Of a stretch of DNA of 51,100 bases, positions 31,804 through 44,258 are shown in pieces. The notes below the pieces were generated by a model. That model was given only the letters and a program-made list of their open reading frames with translations, was not told the origin of the DNA and did no database searches. Made by a program: the position numbers and the translations under genes. The stretch's first letter is position 1; the number at the start of each line of letters is the position of its first letter. Source of the DNA: Vairimorpha apis BRL 01 (lineage: Eukaryota > Microsporidia > Nosematidae); the NCBI GenBank assembly GCA_000447185.1, contig KE647266.1, positions 1-51,100 of the forward strand, given 5' to 3'.

Positions 31804-33432
31804 TTAATTAAATTTTTTAAATATTAACTTTAGAATTAATAAGTTCATATTGTAATGTTTTTTTACTTTTTTTTTCTGAAAAAAATATTTCATTAATTTG
31901 TATCCAATCAAAATAAAAAATGAAATTAAAATTCCTATTAAGATAAAAATTGCAGACTGTTTTGAAGAAATTTTATAGATTTTTATATCTTTATTCTGTA
32001 AATCTGTTGATGATAAAACACAAGAACTGTTTAAATATGAACAAAATGATAGATTTTGTTTAGAGTCATAAAAAGTTTTACATTTTTCTTCTAATTGTTT
32101 GTATTTTTGTAATTCTCTTAATTCTAAAATTTTAGAATGATTTTTTTTAAATTAAAAAATTTAACTTCTTTCTTGCTCAAATTTAACTTTTCAATGGTTA
32201 TATTGTTATTATTAAGGATATGTAACAAATCATTTGTATTATTTATACTATTTATAAGTTTCGTATGATTTAAAATATTTTTACTAGTATTTATAATATT
32301 ACCTCTTTTTATAATGAATTGTATTTTCTTTTCATATTTACAACATTCATTTAAATATTCAAATTTAATTAATTGATTATTTATAAATTTATCATTTAAT
32401 AAATGTTTACACATCAAAAAAAAATCATTTGAAATATTGTTTCTATTATATTCTGATAAATTTTTGACAGAATTATTGTAATTTATTAAAACATTTTCAG
32501 ATGAATTCAATATATCGTGATATTTAATATTAGAATTATAATTTTCATTAAATGTATAATTAGTTAAATTTAATTTATAATGGTTTAAAGTTTCTAAAAA
32601 TATTTGCAAATTTAATGAATCATAATTATCTGTAATGATTTTTGATGAATCAGTTGATGAAATTATATCTTTTGATAATTTAGAATTATAATTAGTTTGT
32701 TTTGAGTTTATAAATTTTAAATTTGTTGTTTCCATATTATTATAATTAAGGTTATTATCTTTTTCATTTATTTTAGAAAAACTAGAAAAATTATTTACTT
32801 TTTGGTTTAATATTGTTTGTTCAATATTTAATAAATTTAAATTTGATTTTTGTTTAAAACTTTCATCTTTAAAATTAAAATTGTTTAAGTTTTCTGCGGA
32901 AATTGTTAAATTTTTGTCGTTATATTTTGACGATGAACTTTTAAATTTATTTTGATTTGAATAAACTGTATTAACTATTAAATTTGAGTCTTTATATTCA
33001 ACATATCCTCTTAGAAAATTTTTCTTTGTATGTATGGCATTTTGAAAAGTTAACTGGAATGTCTCAAAACTATAACGATTTTTAAGATATAAATCTACCA
33101 ATTTTATTCCAGGACAATTTTGAGTTAATTTATTATCTTTATCTTTACTATAATAAGCCAATATATCTTTATAAGTTTTTAAAAAATTTATTAATATATC
33201 TTGATATTCACTTGAGCCAAACTCGTTTGTACATTTAAATACTTCTTTTTTATTTCTATAAATAAAAAAGAAAAATCTTTATGAACTTTCAATTTGTATT
33301 TATCGATACAAAAAAATAATACTGTATATTTAGTAAAATTATATCTATACAAGGTTTAAACTCTTTACATGATATTGTATAACCAATTTTTGTTGGTGTT
33401 AATTCTGAAAAAATTGATTTATTTTTATTCAT
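31804..33432 (-). CDS. single-pass membrane protein, family member 3, several frame breaks
   Basis: Paralogue of the gene at 26579-28348, about 540 residues if read through. The start at 33432 gives MNKNKSIFSELTPTKIGYT. Frame breaks lie in the A7 run at 33310-33316 (resuming CIDKYKLKVHKDF), the T6 run at about 33246-33251 (resuming EVFKCTNEFGSSEYQD) and the T8 run at 32141-32148. Shared family marks are NCPGIK just after the 33161 region, ECCKYEKK, and LEEKCKTFYDSK followed by a TM helix (SAIFILIGILISFFILIGYK) and a Lys-rich tail. The stop is 31804 in the frame I follow, or 31817 if the A9 run in the tail is one base short. The breaks are all in homopolymers, so error is likely, although decay of a duplicate is also possible. 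Confidence 0.65.
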
Positions 33433-35300
33433 TCAGGAATATTGAAATTTTATTATTTAAACCAGTTTTAATTAAAAAAATTTAATAAAATTTTAAATTA
33501 ATATTATTATTAACTAATACATATTTGATGTAAGAAAATAATTTTTAATTTTAATGTATATCTGACATCAAAATATATAATTAAATATTTACTATTTTCT
33601 AAGTTATTTTAAAGCATAAATACTAAATTTATAATAAATTTATAAATTTTTTTTATTTCTTAATCAGTAAAAACATTAATAATTAAATTCTTTTTTAACT
33701 TTTTTGATGATTTTTAGGTAAATAAAATTATAAATTTTTTTAATCTTCTATTTTTCGCAACATTGTAATGGTTTTTAATAATTAAAGTATTAGTGGAAAA
33801 CTTATATTTAATATATATTTTACCTACTTTTATTTCAAATTATTTTTATCTTAATAAATATTTTTACATTATTGTTTTAAGTTACAACATAATTTTTTAC
33901 ATAAACTTTAATTAAAAAATTTTAAAAGATATTTTTGTCATATATCATGATCCATATCTGTATGATAACAACAAATATTAAACTTTTAATATTATAAATT
34001 TTTTTCACATTTTATTTAAATCAAAAAATGAAATGATTAAAGTAATATTAAATTTTTTAATATTTATAAATAAAACATTAGGTTTATTAAAAGATGTAAA
34101 ATTTAATTATTAAAAATTTATCTTTTTTTGTATATTTTAATTAATTTTAATGTTTTAATTATATAAAGCTAACTTTAATTTTAAATGTAAAAAATAATAA
34201 TTTTTAACAGTACATAAAATTTTTAAAAATCTTTTTTTTATATTTCAAAGATTATAATTTTTTTTTGAAAACATAATTTGAGTTTTTAACTCATAAGTAT
34301 ATTTTTTATATTAACAAGAATTTAAATTTAATTTTTTATGAATACTATATTAATTCATGTTTATATAAAATCATTTTATTTAAAAGAAATTTTATTTTGT
34401 TGTTTAAAAAAATATGTAAAAATAAAATAGTTTATAAGAACAAAAAAATAATATTGAAATATTGTAATTTAATAGCATCTTTAGAATTTATAAATATAAA
34501 AACATGTCATAAAAATTCAATTTCACATTTTTTCTAACTCAAAAATTGATGTTAGTAAAACAAATGTAAAAAATGCTTAATTTCTAATTCTTGCTAATAA
34601 TTTTCTACATTAATTAATTAAAATATAAAATTATTTCTAAATTTATTATTTTTTTATATTTAAAAATATCAAAAACTAAACATAATACATTTCATTATAT
34701 TATAAACAAGCTCTTTTAATATTAAATAAACAATTTTTTATTTTATTATTGACAAAGTTGAATTTTTGAAATATTAAAAAATTTTAGTTATTTTATATTA
34801 TTTAACAAACATTAAATTTACTAAATATGAGATCTGATATTAATTAAAATATAAATAAAAATATTTTAATTTTCAATTTTATAATAAGTATAGAACAAAA
34901 TTACTATATATTTATGTTAAGTTTATAAAAAATTATCTTAATCATATAAGTTCTATACTATTCTTTGTATTATTATGTAAAGATAATAATTTTTTACAAA
35001 ATTTAAAATCATCTGTTTGTTAACTATTATTTTAAATTTTTAAATAAAAATTTCTTGAAAGTTTTAAAAGTAAATATATTTTTAAAACATAAACATAAAG
35101 AGATATTATATAAATATTAAATTTACGTATCCATAATTTTGCTTTAGTTTTGACTTTGGCAAATTGAAGAAGATTTATATTGTTCATTCATAGGTTTTTA
35201 TTATGAATACAAAAGTAGAAATTTATTAGAATTTATATATAAGCGGGTATAAAAATGAAATACATTAAGTCTAATATATTTATTATTGATAAAAAATTAA
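33433..35300. other. 1.9-kb A/T-rich spacer
   Basis: No coding frame, RNA gene or repeat array recognised. Confidence 0.45.
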
Positions 35301-35319
35301 AGATATATTTATTTTTAAA

Positions 35320-35690
35320 TTGAAAATACAAACTTTGACAATTTGAGAACAAAGAATTGGAAAAAAAAATTAATACGTCCTAAAAGTAAATCAATACATG
35401 ATTATGCACGGATACAAGGTAAAATTATCATATATCATAGAATGAAAAAGAATTGCTATAAGATAGCATATACAATAAGAATTTAACTAGATATAGACAA
35501 CTAAATGTAAAAATAAATTTATTATGGAATTTTAAAAATGATCTGTAAGAATAAATGAGAAAGGGAATAAATAAAAAATGTTACAGAGGAAAACACACGG
35601 CTACAAAGATTTGAATTAAAAATTTAAGAGTTTCTAAAAGTCAGCCGTTATATAACTTTAATAAAAATAATACACAATCAAAAATAAAGT
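35320..35690 (+). other. decayed coding-like sequence, identity unclear
   Basis: Richer in G and C than the flanks. Broken plus-strand frames include RPKSKSIHDYARIQGKIII and a later stretch VTEENTRLQRFEL. It adjoins the minus-strand retroelement remnant and may be transposon debris, but no motif identifies it. Confidence 0.25.
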
Positions 35691-35879
35691 TTTAATTTTC
35701 TAGATCCATTTTATTGATATTTATTTTTTTCATACTTTGTTACTACATCCTTATTTAGCAAACTTTGTAAGTTCTTTATAGCACAAGATATAATGTCTCT
35801 TTTTTAAGATCGTTGTCTGTACTCTTAAGTTGCTCAAAAGACACAGTTTTTATAGTTTTTAATTTTATAGATTAATGTT

Positions 35880-36800
35880 TGCCTCTATTTTAACTTGACT
35901 TCCAGTAACTTTAAATATTCCTTGGTATATTTATCTTCACACTGTCCCGTGTCATGTCATGACCTATGATATAATTTTTGTTTTGTTAAATCTAAACAAG
36001 ATCTTTAACTTTATAATTAATAATTCTTTTTCTTTCTTATTTAACTTAAATTTTGCAGATTATCTTGGCTTGTAATGCCAACTTCAACAAATATTATCTC
36101 GCTCTATTTTTGACAAGATAAATATGTTCGATCATTGTTAAAGATATTTAAATCAATAATCATTTTTGTATCAATTTTATTTACACAAGATTATTTTCCA
36201 CAATCTACACAAAAAACTGCTAAGCTTTGACTTTTTTAAGATTTATTAATTAATTAGAAGAAGATGTATATACATTACTGCTTTAAAATGCCTTCTTGTA
36301 TAGTTATGGTCAAGCATTTTTTCACATCTTGTTGCAAGATTATCTACTGTCTTGCTAACTTTGCCATTATCTCAACAAGTTCATTAACATCCAATAAAAC
36401 ATTTTTGTTTAGAATCTAGCAGAAAGTTGTTTGTTTCTAAACTTAATGTTTACTATTTTAACCAAGTAAAAGAATATTTTATACTAAATTTTAAGTTTTC
36501 TTTGTTAATTAACAGATTTAAATGTTGAGATTTCTTTTTATCTTGTCGTAAATGATGTTTTTTGAGCTATTATATTCGTCTACGCTTTAATGATTTTAGA
36601 TCATATATAACCTCTAAAATGGTTTTTATCAAAAAATTGAGTCTTTTCATCTTGTTCTACGTAAGAAACTACTTCTCTTTTTGTAGATACTCTTTGTATT
36701 TTACCAGCAGTTTAAGAATCATACACTCTTCTCTCATCTCTATACTATGTAGACAACGACTTAATTCAGATCAAGGCAAGTATAATTTTTCTTATTAGCT
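35880..36800 (-). mobile_element. decayed non-LTR-like retroelement fragment A (C-terminal region)
   Basis: The minus strand, read across several stops and shifts, gives in order: IEMREECMILKLL (about 36719-36747), LATRCEKMLDHNYTRRH (about 36290-36350), a C-x2-C piece CVDCGK, FVEVGITSQDNLQ (about 36050-36090), and VMT-x-HGTV (about 35940-35985). These blocks occur in the same order in the C-terminal half of reverse-transcriptase polyproteins I associate with microsporidian retroelements. The D-x(n)-EVGI block resembles the restriction-like endonuclease of site-specific non-LTR elements. Multiple stops mean it is dead. Family assignment is from memory of the motifs, not a search. Confidence 0.6.
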
Positions 36801-36839
36801 TGGCTACAGTTGGGCTTTATGCTTACCAAAAATTTTTCT

Positions 36840-37705
36840 GATTAAGAGAGATACAAATCATAAAAAATTATTGTATTATAAAAAAATATCTTTTTTAACA
36901 ATATAATATTTTTATAAATTAATATCTGGTTTTAACCATTTTAAAAGTTTAGAGAATTAAATATTAAAATTTTAACTAAATAATAATAAATGTAAAATAA
37001 ATAAATAAATAAATATATTTAATTATATTATTTTTTTATAAAAGTGAAATTAGACTAATTTTTTAAATCAATTTAACAAAATTTAAATTACATTATGTAT
37101 GTATAAATATTTTTGAATTTATTCTTATATAGTATAAATATTAAATGGAAAAATTTTTATAAAATATATATAGTTAAATCTATTTCCATAAATATTTTTT
37201 TTTAAAAAATTAAAAGTTGAAATTCTAAAATAAAATAAAACGATATCTGTTTTTTTTCAAAAAAAAATTATTAATATTTTTGATTAGAATAAAACATGAT
37301 TTTAATACTAAAATTCTATCACATTCTGTGATAAAAATTTAAAAATTAAAAAAAATAATATGAATTTTTTTGATTATTTCTGAATAAATAAATGTAATAT
37401 TAATTAGCAAAAAAAATATGAAAAAATATGAAAATTAATAATATTTAGTATTCATGCTTATTTTTCAAAAAATATATTTTCATAGACATAATTATAACAA
37501 ATTTACTTTTTAATAGTTATAAATAATAATAAAAAAGATAAATATATAAAAAAAATTCATAAAATTAGAAAAATTTTGATAAGATTTTAATAGTTTTTTG
37601 TCAATTTTTAATACAATATATAAAATATCGATATAAACGAGTGATTGAGCACGAAGCTTGATCGAGAATAGACGAAAGAATCTATAAAAATTTATTATTT
37701 TCACA
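36840..37705. other. A/T-rich spacer
   Basis: No gene seen. One 64-residue minus frame at 37510-37704 has no supporting features. Confidence 0.4.
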
Positions 37706-37796
37706 TTAACACATTTACGACGGCGCGTGTCATTGTTGACCTCAATAGACTGTCATCGTAGACCACCGGTGGTACTCGCAGTTGTGAATGTATTAA
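37706..37796. mobile_element. TTAA-flanked MITE (piggyBac-like)
   Basis: A 91-bp block bounded by TTAA at 37706-37709 and 37793-37796. Inside the TTAAs the ends are imperfect inverted repeats: left CACATTTACGACGGCGCGTG, right (reverse complement) TACATTCACAACTGCGAGTA, with most differences G/A or C/T transitions. The body is strikingly rich in G+C and contains the palindrome ACCACCGGTGGT. TTAA target duplications are characteristic of piggyBac superfamily transposons. There is no coding capacity, so it is a non-autonomous copy. Confidence 0.75.
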
Positions 37797-38613
37797 ACTG
37801 ATTTATTTAGATTCATAATACCTAATAGTTATTTCCAACTTTAATTGTCTCTGATTAATTAAAACCTACAAACTATTACCAATTTGTGAACAGTAAGTAA
37901 GGATTTCTTTACTATAGAAGAGGATCTATTCTAACCTCGTTTAACTTTTTGCAAGGTACCTGCAAATATCTCATCTGTCATAATAAATCTAACTACTATC
38001 ATTGAAGTCAGAATCTGGGTTTTAAAATTCTGATAGTCAGAGTAGGCTTGCCTCCTGACATAAAAAATCGTATATTTTAATCATAATTAAAGTGTAAAAA
38101 ATAGAAATTTGTTAAAAGAATTATTTGTGATTATTATATAAATTTATTTTAATTTTATTGAAATAGATTGCAAAATATTTTTAAATATTGTAAATTTTAT
38201 AAAAAATTATATTTTTGTTCTGTTCTAAATTCATAATATCTAAAAAATTGTTTAAATTTAATAAAAAGTCATTAAAATAAAAAATTTTACTGATGTCATA
38301 TTTATCAATATACATTTTTAAATTTTTTAAATTTAACTTATTAAATTAGATTTAAATAAAATTATTTTATTTTTTTAAATATATAACAATGTAATTTTTG
38401 TTCTTTATATTTTTTATAAATTATAAAAAGTTAATAAAGATTTTAACCATTGTTAAAAATTTATGTTTTTAATTTATTAAGTAAACTAAAAATTATTAAG
38501 TTATTATTTTGTTAATATATACTTGCATATTTTTTTTATATTTTATTTTAAACATTATTTAAATTAGATTTTTATTTTATATAAATTTAATTTTTTTTTA
38601 GAACTCCTAAAAA
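37797..38613. other. spacer with possible transposon debris
   Basis: 37850-38065 has higher G+C than its flanks and broken frames; a plus-strand stretch FKILIVRVGLPPDIKNR faintly recalls the ILxVEVGI block of the retroelement fragments. This is weak. The rest is plain A/T-rich upstream region of the LRR gene. Confidence 0.3.
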
Positions 38614-41449
38614 ATGAAATTTATCAATATAGCAATGTTTTTTATTGTACATATAAATATCATTATGAATGCCTCAGATTTTAAAAAATAAAAGTTGATT
38701 CTTTATTCTTTAATGGAGAAATTTGTTCTTTAAACAATATTATACACCTTACAAATGAAGAATTAATTTCTATTGGTGATAATTTAAACGAAAGGGAAGA
38801 TTTGCGAAATCTAACTGATTTAAATTTATCAAAAAGAGAACTAATTAATCTGCCAGATCAAATTAAGTTGTTTAAACAGTTAGAAAATTTAAATCTTAGT
38901 CAAAATCTATTATCAAATTTTCCATATGAACTATTGACTTTAAAATTTTTAGATATTTCATATAATAATATAGTTAATATTGAAAAAGATATTTGTAAAA
39001 TGCAAAATTTAAAGTATTTAAATTTAAAAGCAAACAAAATTCAAAATGTTCCATTATCTTTAAATTTTTTAAAAAATCTTATTTATTTAAATATATCATT
39101 TAATTCTATAAAATATTTAACTGAATATCCCATAAGTTTAATCAATCTTAATTTGTCAAATTGTTGTGTTAAAAACATATCAGAATTATTTTGTAATTTA
39201 ATTAATCTTAAAGTATTAAATTTAAACTTTAATTTTTTATCGGAGTTGCCAAGAACATTTGGTAAATTACAATCATTAGAGATTTTAAATTTAAATGACA
39301 ATTATTTTGAAGAAATGCCAGAACAAATATGTAGTTTAAAACAATTGAAATATTTATATATGTGTCATACAAAAATTACAATCGTAAGTACTAAAATATA
39401 TAAATTAAATAAATTAATAACATTAGCATTAAACGGGTGTCAAATTAAGGATTTGCCAGATGAAATATGTAAATTAAATAGTTTAAAGACTTTAACTTTC
39501 TATTGCAATAAAATTACCAAATTACCCGAAAATATAGGTAATCTTTTAAACTTAGATTTATTAGATTGTAGTAATAACAAAATCGTAGAATTGCCTAAAT
39601 CGATAGGAAACTTAAATAAATTAAAACATTTGGATGTAAGTTGTAATAAAATAATTAAATTAGATTCAAGTATTGGTAATATGATTAATTTAAATTTTTT
39701 AGATTGTTCTAAAAATAAAATTAAAAATTTGCCTTTTACCTTAAAAAATTTAAGAAATTTGAAGATTTTAAAATGTTGCTATAATAATTTACATAAAATA
39801 AATTTATCAATATATAATTTAGAAAAAATAAGATGTATTTTTATGTCCAATAATAAAATCAAACAACTACCAAGTTCTGTTAATAAATTAACAAACTTAA
39901 ATAAGCTTAATTTTAGTAATAATGATCTGAAAGAATTTCCAAACAATTGTGAAACTTTAGATAAATTATATGAATTACAATTATCAAATAATATACTGGA
40001 AAATTTTAGCAATATTTGTAAGATGAAAAATTTGAATATTTTGTATTTAGATTCGAATAATATTGTAGATATACCTAAAAATATTTGTAATTTACAAAAA
40101 TTAGTTTATTTGAATTTATCTAATAATAAAATTTCTTGCTTGCCTATAGAATTATTAAAATGTACAAAATTAAAAAAATTAATTTTAAAAAACAATAATA
40201 TTAGTGGCGTACCTACTGAATTTAAAGAATTTTTATTTAATCTAGATATTATAGATTTAAATGGAAATCCATTAAATTTTTTTGGCAATACGAATGAATT
40301 TGGATTAAATGAACTAAGAAAAATATATAGCAAAAATATAATGATATGTTATACCGATGTAGAAAAAGTTTATATGGGTTTAAAAGCTAAGCCTATTTAT
40401 TTTAAATTTAAAAATTTAAAAAAATGTAAGCCTTTTTCTTTTCCAACACATATTTTTTTAGAACAAGAGCTGTTAGATAAAATTAATGAGTTTGAAACTT
40501 TAAAATCTAAAATTAAACAAGAAACCAATATTATTAAGAAAAAAGAGTTGCATTTGATGCCAATAATTTCATTGATGAAGTCAAATCCTTCGATACTAGG
40601 ATTTTAATTAATTATATACGTCATATTTATAATCCTAATGAAACATATCAAAAATTTGTTGTACCTAAAGATCATTTGGATTTTTTTAAACAATTAATTG
40701 GTGCAATAATTTATAAACTTTTTTCATCAAATGATTTGTTTTTTATCGAAGGACATTTAAATCAACTTTCAGAAGCTATTTGTTATTGTTACGTACGACA
40801 AAAAGCTGAAATGATCTATTTATATGAAATATTAATGAGCGAAGAAGATCAAGATATGGAAAAGATGCAAAAAGATGAAACAATACTACAAAATAAAAAA
40901 GTTTTAAAATCGAAAAAATCACTCAAGAGAAAATTAGAATCAACTAATGAAATTATTAATCAACAATTTAAACAAAAGAATGATGATTTTTATTTAAATG
41001 CTTATATAAAAAGATCAATAAAAAGATTAATTGGAAATGCAAAAATGAGAATGTTTGGTTTCACTTTTATAAATTATAACAATAAACAAAACGTACATTT
41101 TTTTAATAATTGGAAAGTAATACTAAAAGATCATGTTGGTATCGATACGTATGGCGAAATTTCTCCTACAGATATAAGCATGGTTAACTTTAAAGAAAAT
41201 GCTCATATTGGATTAAATCAATTTTATAAAAATTTTACACCTGAATGGCTTATTTCTGAGCTAAAAAATTTAATTAATTGTGATAATCGTTTAATTTGCA
41301 AAATTGCAGAGTTTCTTGATAAATCTGATATTGAAAACAAAGAGTTATTTGTAGAATGTGAAAATAATGATATATTGTATACTACAGGTGTGACTGATGA
41401 ATTTTCCAAGTTCATTTTAAAAGATTTGGACATTATTATATTTAATTAA
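38614..41449 (+). CDS. secreted leucine-rich-repeat protein 1, two frame breaks
   Basis: About 945 residues after reading through two -1 breaks (A6 at 38683-38688 and A6 at 40539-40544). The ATG at 38614 gives a signal-peptide-like N-terminus, MKFINIAMFFIVHINIIMNA, so the protein is probably exported. After a short linker come about 22 LRRs of 22-24 residues (about 38800-40290), consensus L-x2-L-x2-L-x-L-x2-N-x-I-x2-LP-x2-I. A C-terminal all-helical region of about 320 residues follows. It is shared with the LRR gene at 47466-50044 and contains EQELLDKIN, ICYCYVRQKAEMIYLYEIL, KMRMFGFTFINYNN, DHVGIDTYG and FTPEWLISEL. The second break is supported because the rejoined stretch (DTRILINYIRHIYN) matches the paralogue. 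Secreted LRR expansions in microsporidia are thought to be host-interaction proteins; the role here is inferred. Confidence 0.85.
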
Positions 41450-42427
41450 ATGAAGTTTATGTTAAAGAATTTATTTAAATTATCCTTTTTTAATTAATCT
41501 TGATGCAAAACATAATTATAATATTATATTATATTATATTTTATTTTATTTAATTTAATTTAATTTAATTTAATTTAATTTAATTTAATTTAATTTAATT
41601 TAATTTAATTTTATAAAGTAATTTTAAGTTCGATATATTTAATATATTAACAATTTTATAACTATAAATACATTAACTTTATTTAAAATTTGTATTTTTT
41701 TAAGAAAATTATATTCTATATTCTTTATTTTATATATTAAATGTATAATCTAATGTTATTCTTAAATTTAAAATCTTAAACATATTTTTAATACAATTAT
41801 CAATCTTATTTTATTTATGCTTTTATCTAGAACATTTTAAAAATAATTTAAATATTTTTTAACATAGTTTTTTTATAAAAAAAAAGTATATTTGTAAACT
41901 TACATATGACTTTTAAAATTAAATATAAAAACTTAATTATGTTTTAATTTTTGTAAAGATACAATATTTAATTATATTGAATTAAATTTTTACTGCATTT
42001 TTTTTAATTTATAATTAATAATATATTAAACCTAATTTCGGGTAAATTATTGTAAACGTTTGCATTTATGATACTTTCATTGAAAAAAATTTCAACACAA
42101 TTATTTAAAAATATTATATCATAAAAATAAAAACTTTTTTATTTATTTTTAAAGTATTAATTAATTTATATTTCAGAAAAAACATTATTATAAAAAAAAC
42201 AAAATAAAAATTTCTATTTATTTTTAATGTAATTTTGACATTTTTTCTGATAATAAATGAAAAATCTTCGTTATAAAAAAATGATTAAAAATTTTAATGC
42301 TATATCAAATTTTTAAATTTATATTCATGACATTTATTGATTAAAAAAGAAACTAATAAAATTCACAATAAATATTATCATTTCAAATATCATAATGTTA
42401 AAATTTTTATAAATTAATATATTTTTA
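41450..42427. other. spacer including a microsatellite
   Basis: Downstream of LRR protein 1. It holds the TAATT microsatellite at 41551-41610; otherwise A/T-rich with nothing recognised. Confidence 0.45.
41551..41610. repeat. (TAATT)12 microsatellite
   Basis: Twelve perfect copies of the pentamer TAATT, preceded by an imperfect run of ATATT/TTTTA pentamers from about 41520. It lies about 100 bases after the LRR protein 1 stop. Confidence 0.95.
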
Positions 42428-42960
42428 GCTATGCAAAGCTTTGTCTTAATTATGGTTTACTAAATCAAACAAAATTAGAAATTACTCTTTATAAGAATGC
42501 ATCACTAATAAGCGAGTAAAGATCAAAATGGATACTATAATATCTACAGGAATTAAAATTATATATAACAAACTTGACATGTTTATAATTGATCAAATAA
42601 ACAAAGAAATTGTGAATGTTGAGGTAAGAATAACCAGTTTTATAATATGTAAGTTATAGAAACAGAAATGAAACATAAATGTATCTGCTTGCCAATCATT
42701 GTCATACAATGCATTAATATAATATTATACCTTAGGTAATGACAAGGAGGAAATAATAACAACTTTTCACAAACAATTAAGAAAAATAGAAACTAGCCAA
42801 TCGAAAATAAGCACATTTTCAAGCCAGAATGCTTAAAATGACCATTTAGAGTCTTTATTTAGAACCGAAGAGGCGAACATACTACAGAAAATGAACAGGT
42901 GATTAAGAAGAAGGAATTAAATAAATTAAATATGTTCCAAAATAGACATATATTAAATTG
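42428..42960 (+). mobile_element. decayed retroelement fragment B (C-terminal region)
   Basis: Plus-strand broken frames give AKLCLNYGLLNQTKLE, then KIKMDTIISTGIKIIYNKLD, MFIIDQINKEIVNVEVRITS, and later KEEIITTFHKQLRKIE with ANILQKMNR. The NKLD-x-FIID-x(n)-VEVRITS block corresponds to FVEVGITSQD of fragment A, so this is another copy of the same element family, in the opposite orientation. Stops and shifts show it is dead. Confidence 0.6.
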
Positions 42961-43919
42961 TGATAAAATTTAAATTAATGTAAGAACAATATACTTCAAT
43001 AAATTAATTTGTAGTTATAGAAAATATTAAAACCTATTATATGCAGTTAACCTAATGATTTTTTTTTGCAAAAATGAAAAATTTAACATTAACAAAATCA
43101 AATAAATAAGTTTTTTGTTATACATATTATATTGTTTATTGTTTAAAAATGCACAGATAAAAAATTATAGTTTTATTTTAATGTTATTTTGATTTAAAGA
43201 AATTTTTTTTTTATTATTAAAGAAAAAGATTAAATTTGTTTATGATATAAAATTATTTTTATAGTATTTTCCTTGAAAAATGTTATTAAAATTATTTAAA
43301 TATTGTGTACTTAAATATTTAAATTACATCAAAAATATAATAATAAAAAGTTTATAAATATTGTGAATTAATAATGTTTTAAAGATATTTAAAATCACAT
43401 AAATCTTTTTATTATGATTTCTAAATTTTAAATGAGATGAATTATTTTTAAAAAGTAAATAAATATTTTTTATAATTTTTTTAGGTTTCTATAGAATATT
43501 ATTATATAAATTAAGTTAATTAATAAAAAATGGTAAACCTAAAAAGTTAGAAATGATTTATGAAATAGGTATTAAAATTTAAAAAATATTTTTATTATTG
43601 AATAATTAAATTATATTTTATAGAAAGTTAAGACTTTTCCTTTTAAATCTATTTATTTGTTATGTAATTTAAATAAAATTTAGTTTTTCTATAATTTAAT
43701 GTTTTTTGATAAATAAAATTTTGATAAATTTAACAGAGAATTTTAACAAGTTGTGTAAAAAATTCTAATTAAAACTTATAATTTTTTGAAAATATTTCTT
43801 TTGTGTTATTATACTTTTTTAATATCAATTTTTTTATTTGAGGGTTAATTTAAGTATTTGTATTTATCTTTATTATAAAAGATTTTTAATAAAACTTTTT
43901 ATTTTTTTCAAAGTTCTTC
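42961..43919. other. A/T-rich spacer
   Basis: Nothing recognised. Confidence 0.4.
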
Positions 43920-44110
43920 TTTTTTACACCAATTACTTGTATCCATCAGTTCTGCCTTTAAGTAAACTTTTAAAAGCTCAATGTCTATGATTCCATTACC
44001 ACCTTATTCAAGTCCTTTTAAATATCCAGAGAGATACATCCATCGTTTTCTTAGGGTTCAAGTTTAAACATAAAATTTAGTACTAGAGAGATTCCTATGT
44101 TCTTTGAGTT
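43920..44110 (-). mobile_element. possible retroelement fragment C
   Basis: An island richer in G+C. The minus strand gives RKRWMYLSGYLKGLE, a stop, then GGNGIIDIELLKVYLKAEL. The pattern basic-YL-x(n)-GG-x-G-hydrophobic-IELL recalls the region after the reverse-transcriptase domain in LINE-like elements (GGRGL... block). Short and only suggestive. It ends about 150 bases before the M48 peptidase gene. Confidence 0.35.
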
Positions 44111-44258
44111 ATGTTTATGGTATGTAATCTTTAAAATTGTTTTATATATCATTAAATTAATTTAAATTTATCACAAAAAAAATCATAAAGTGTAATTATT
44201 TGTCATATAATTTTTTAATTTATTTTTTTAATATAAAATAAAAATTAAATTTATATAT

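Noticed and set aside
36562..36798. 78-residue plus-strand frame
   Set aside because: It runs antisense to the recognisable retroelement blocks of fragment A and has no features of its own.
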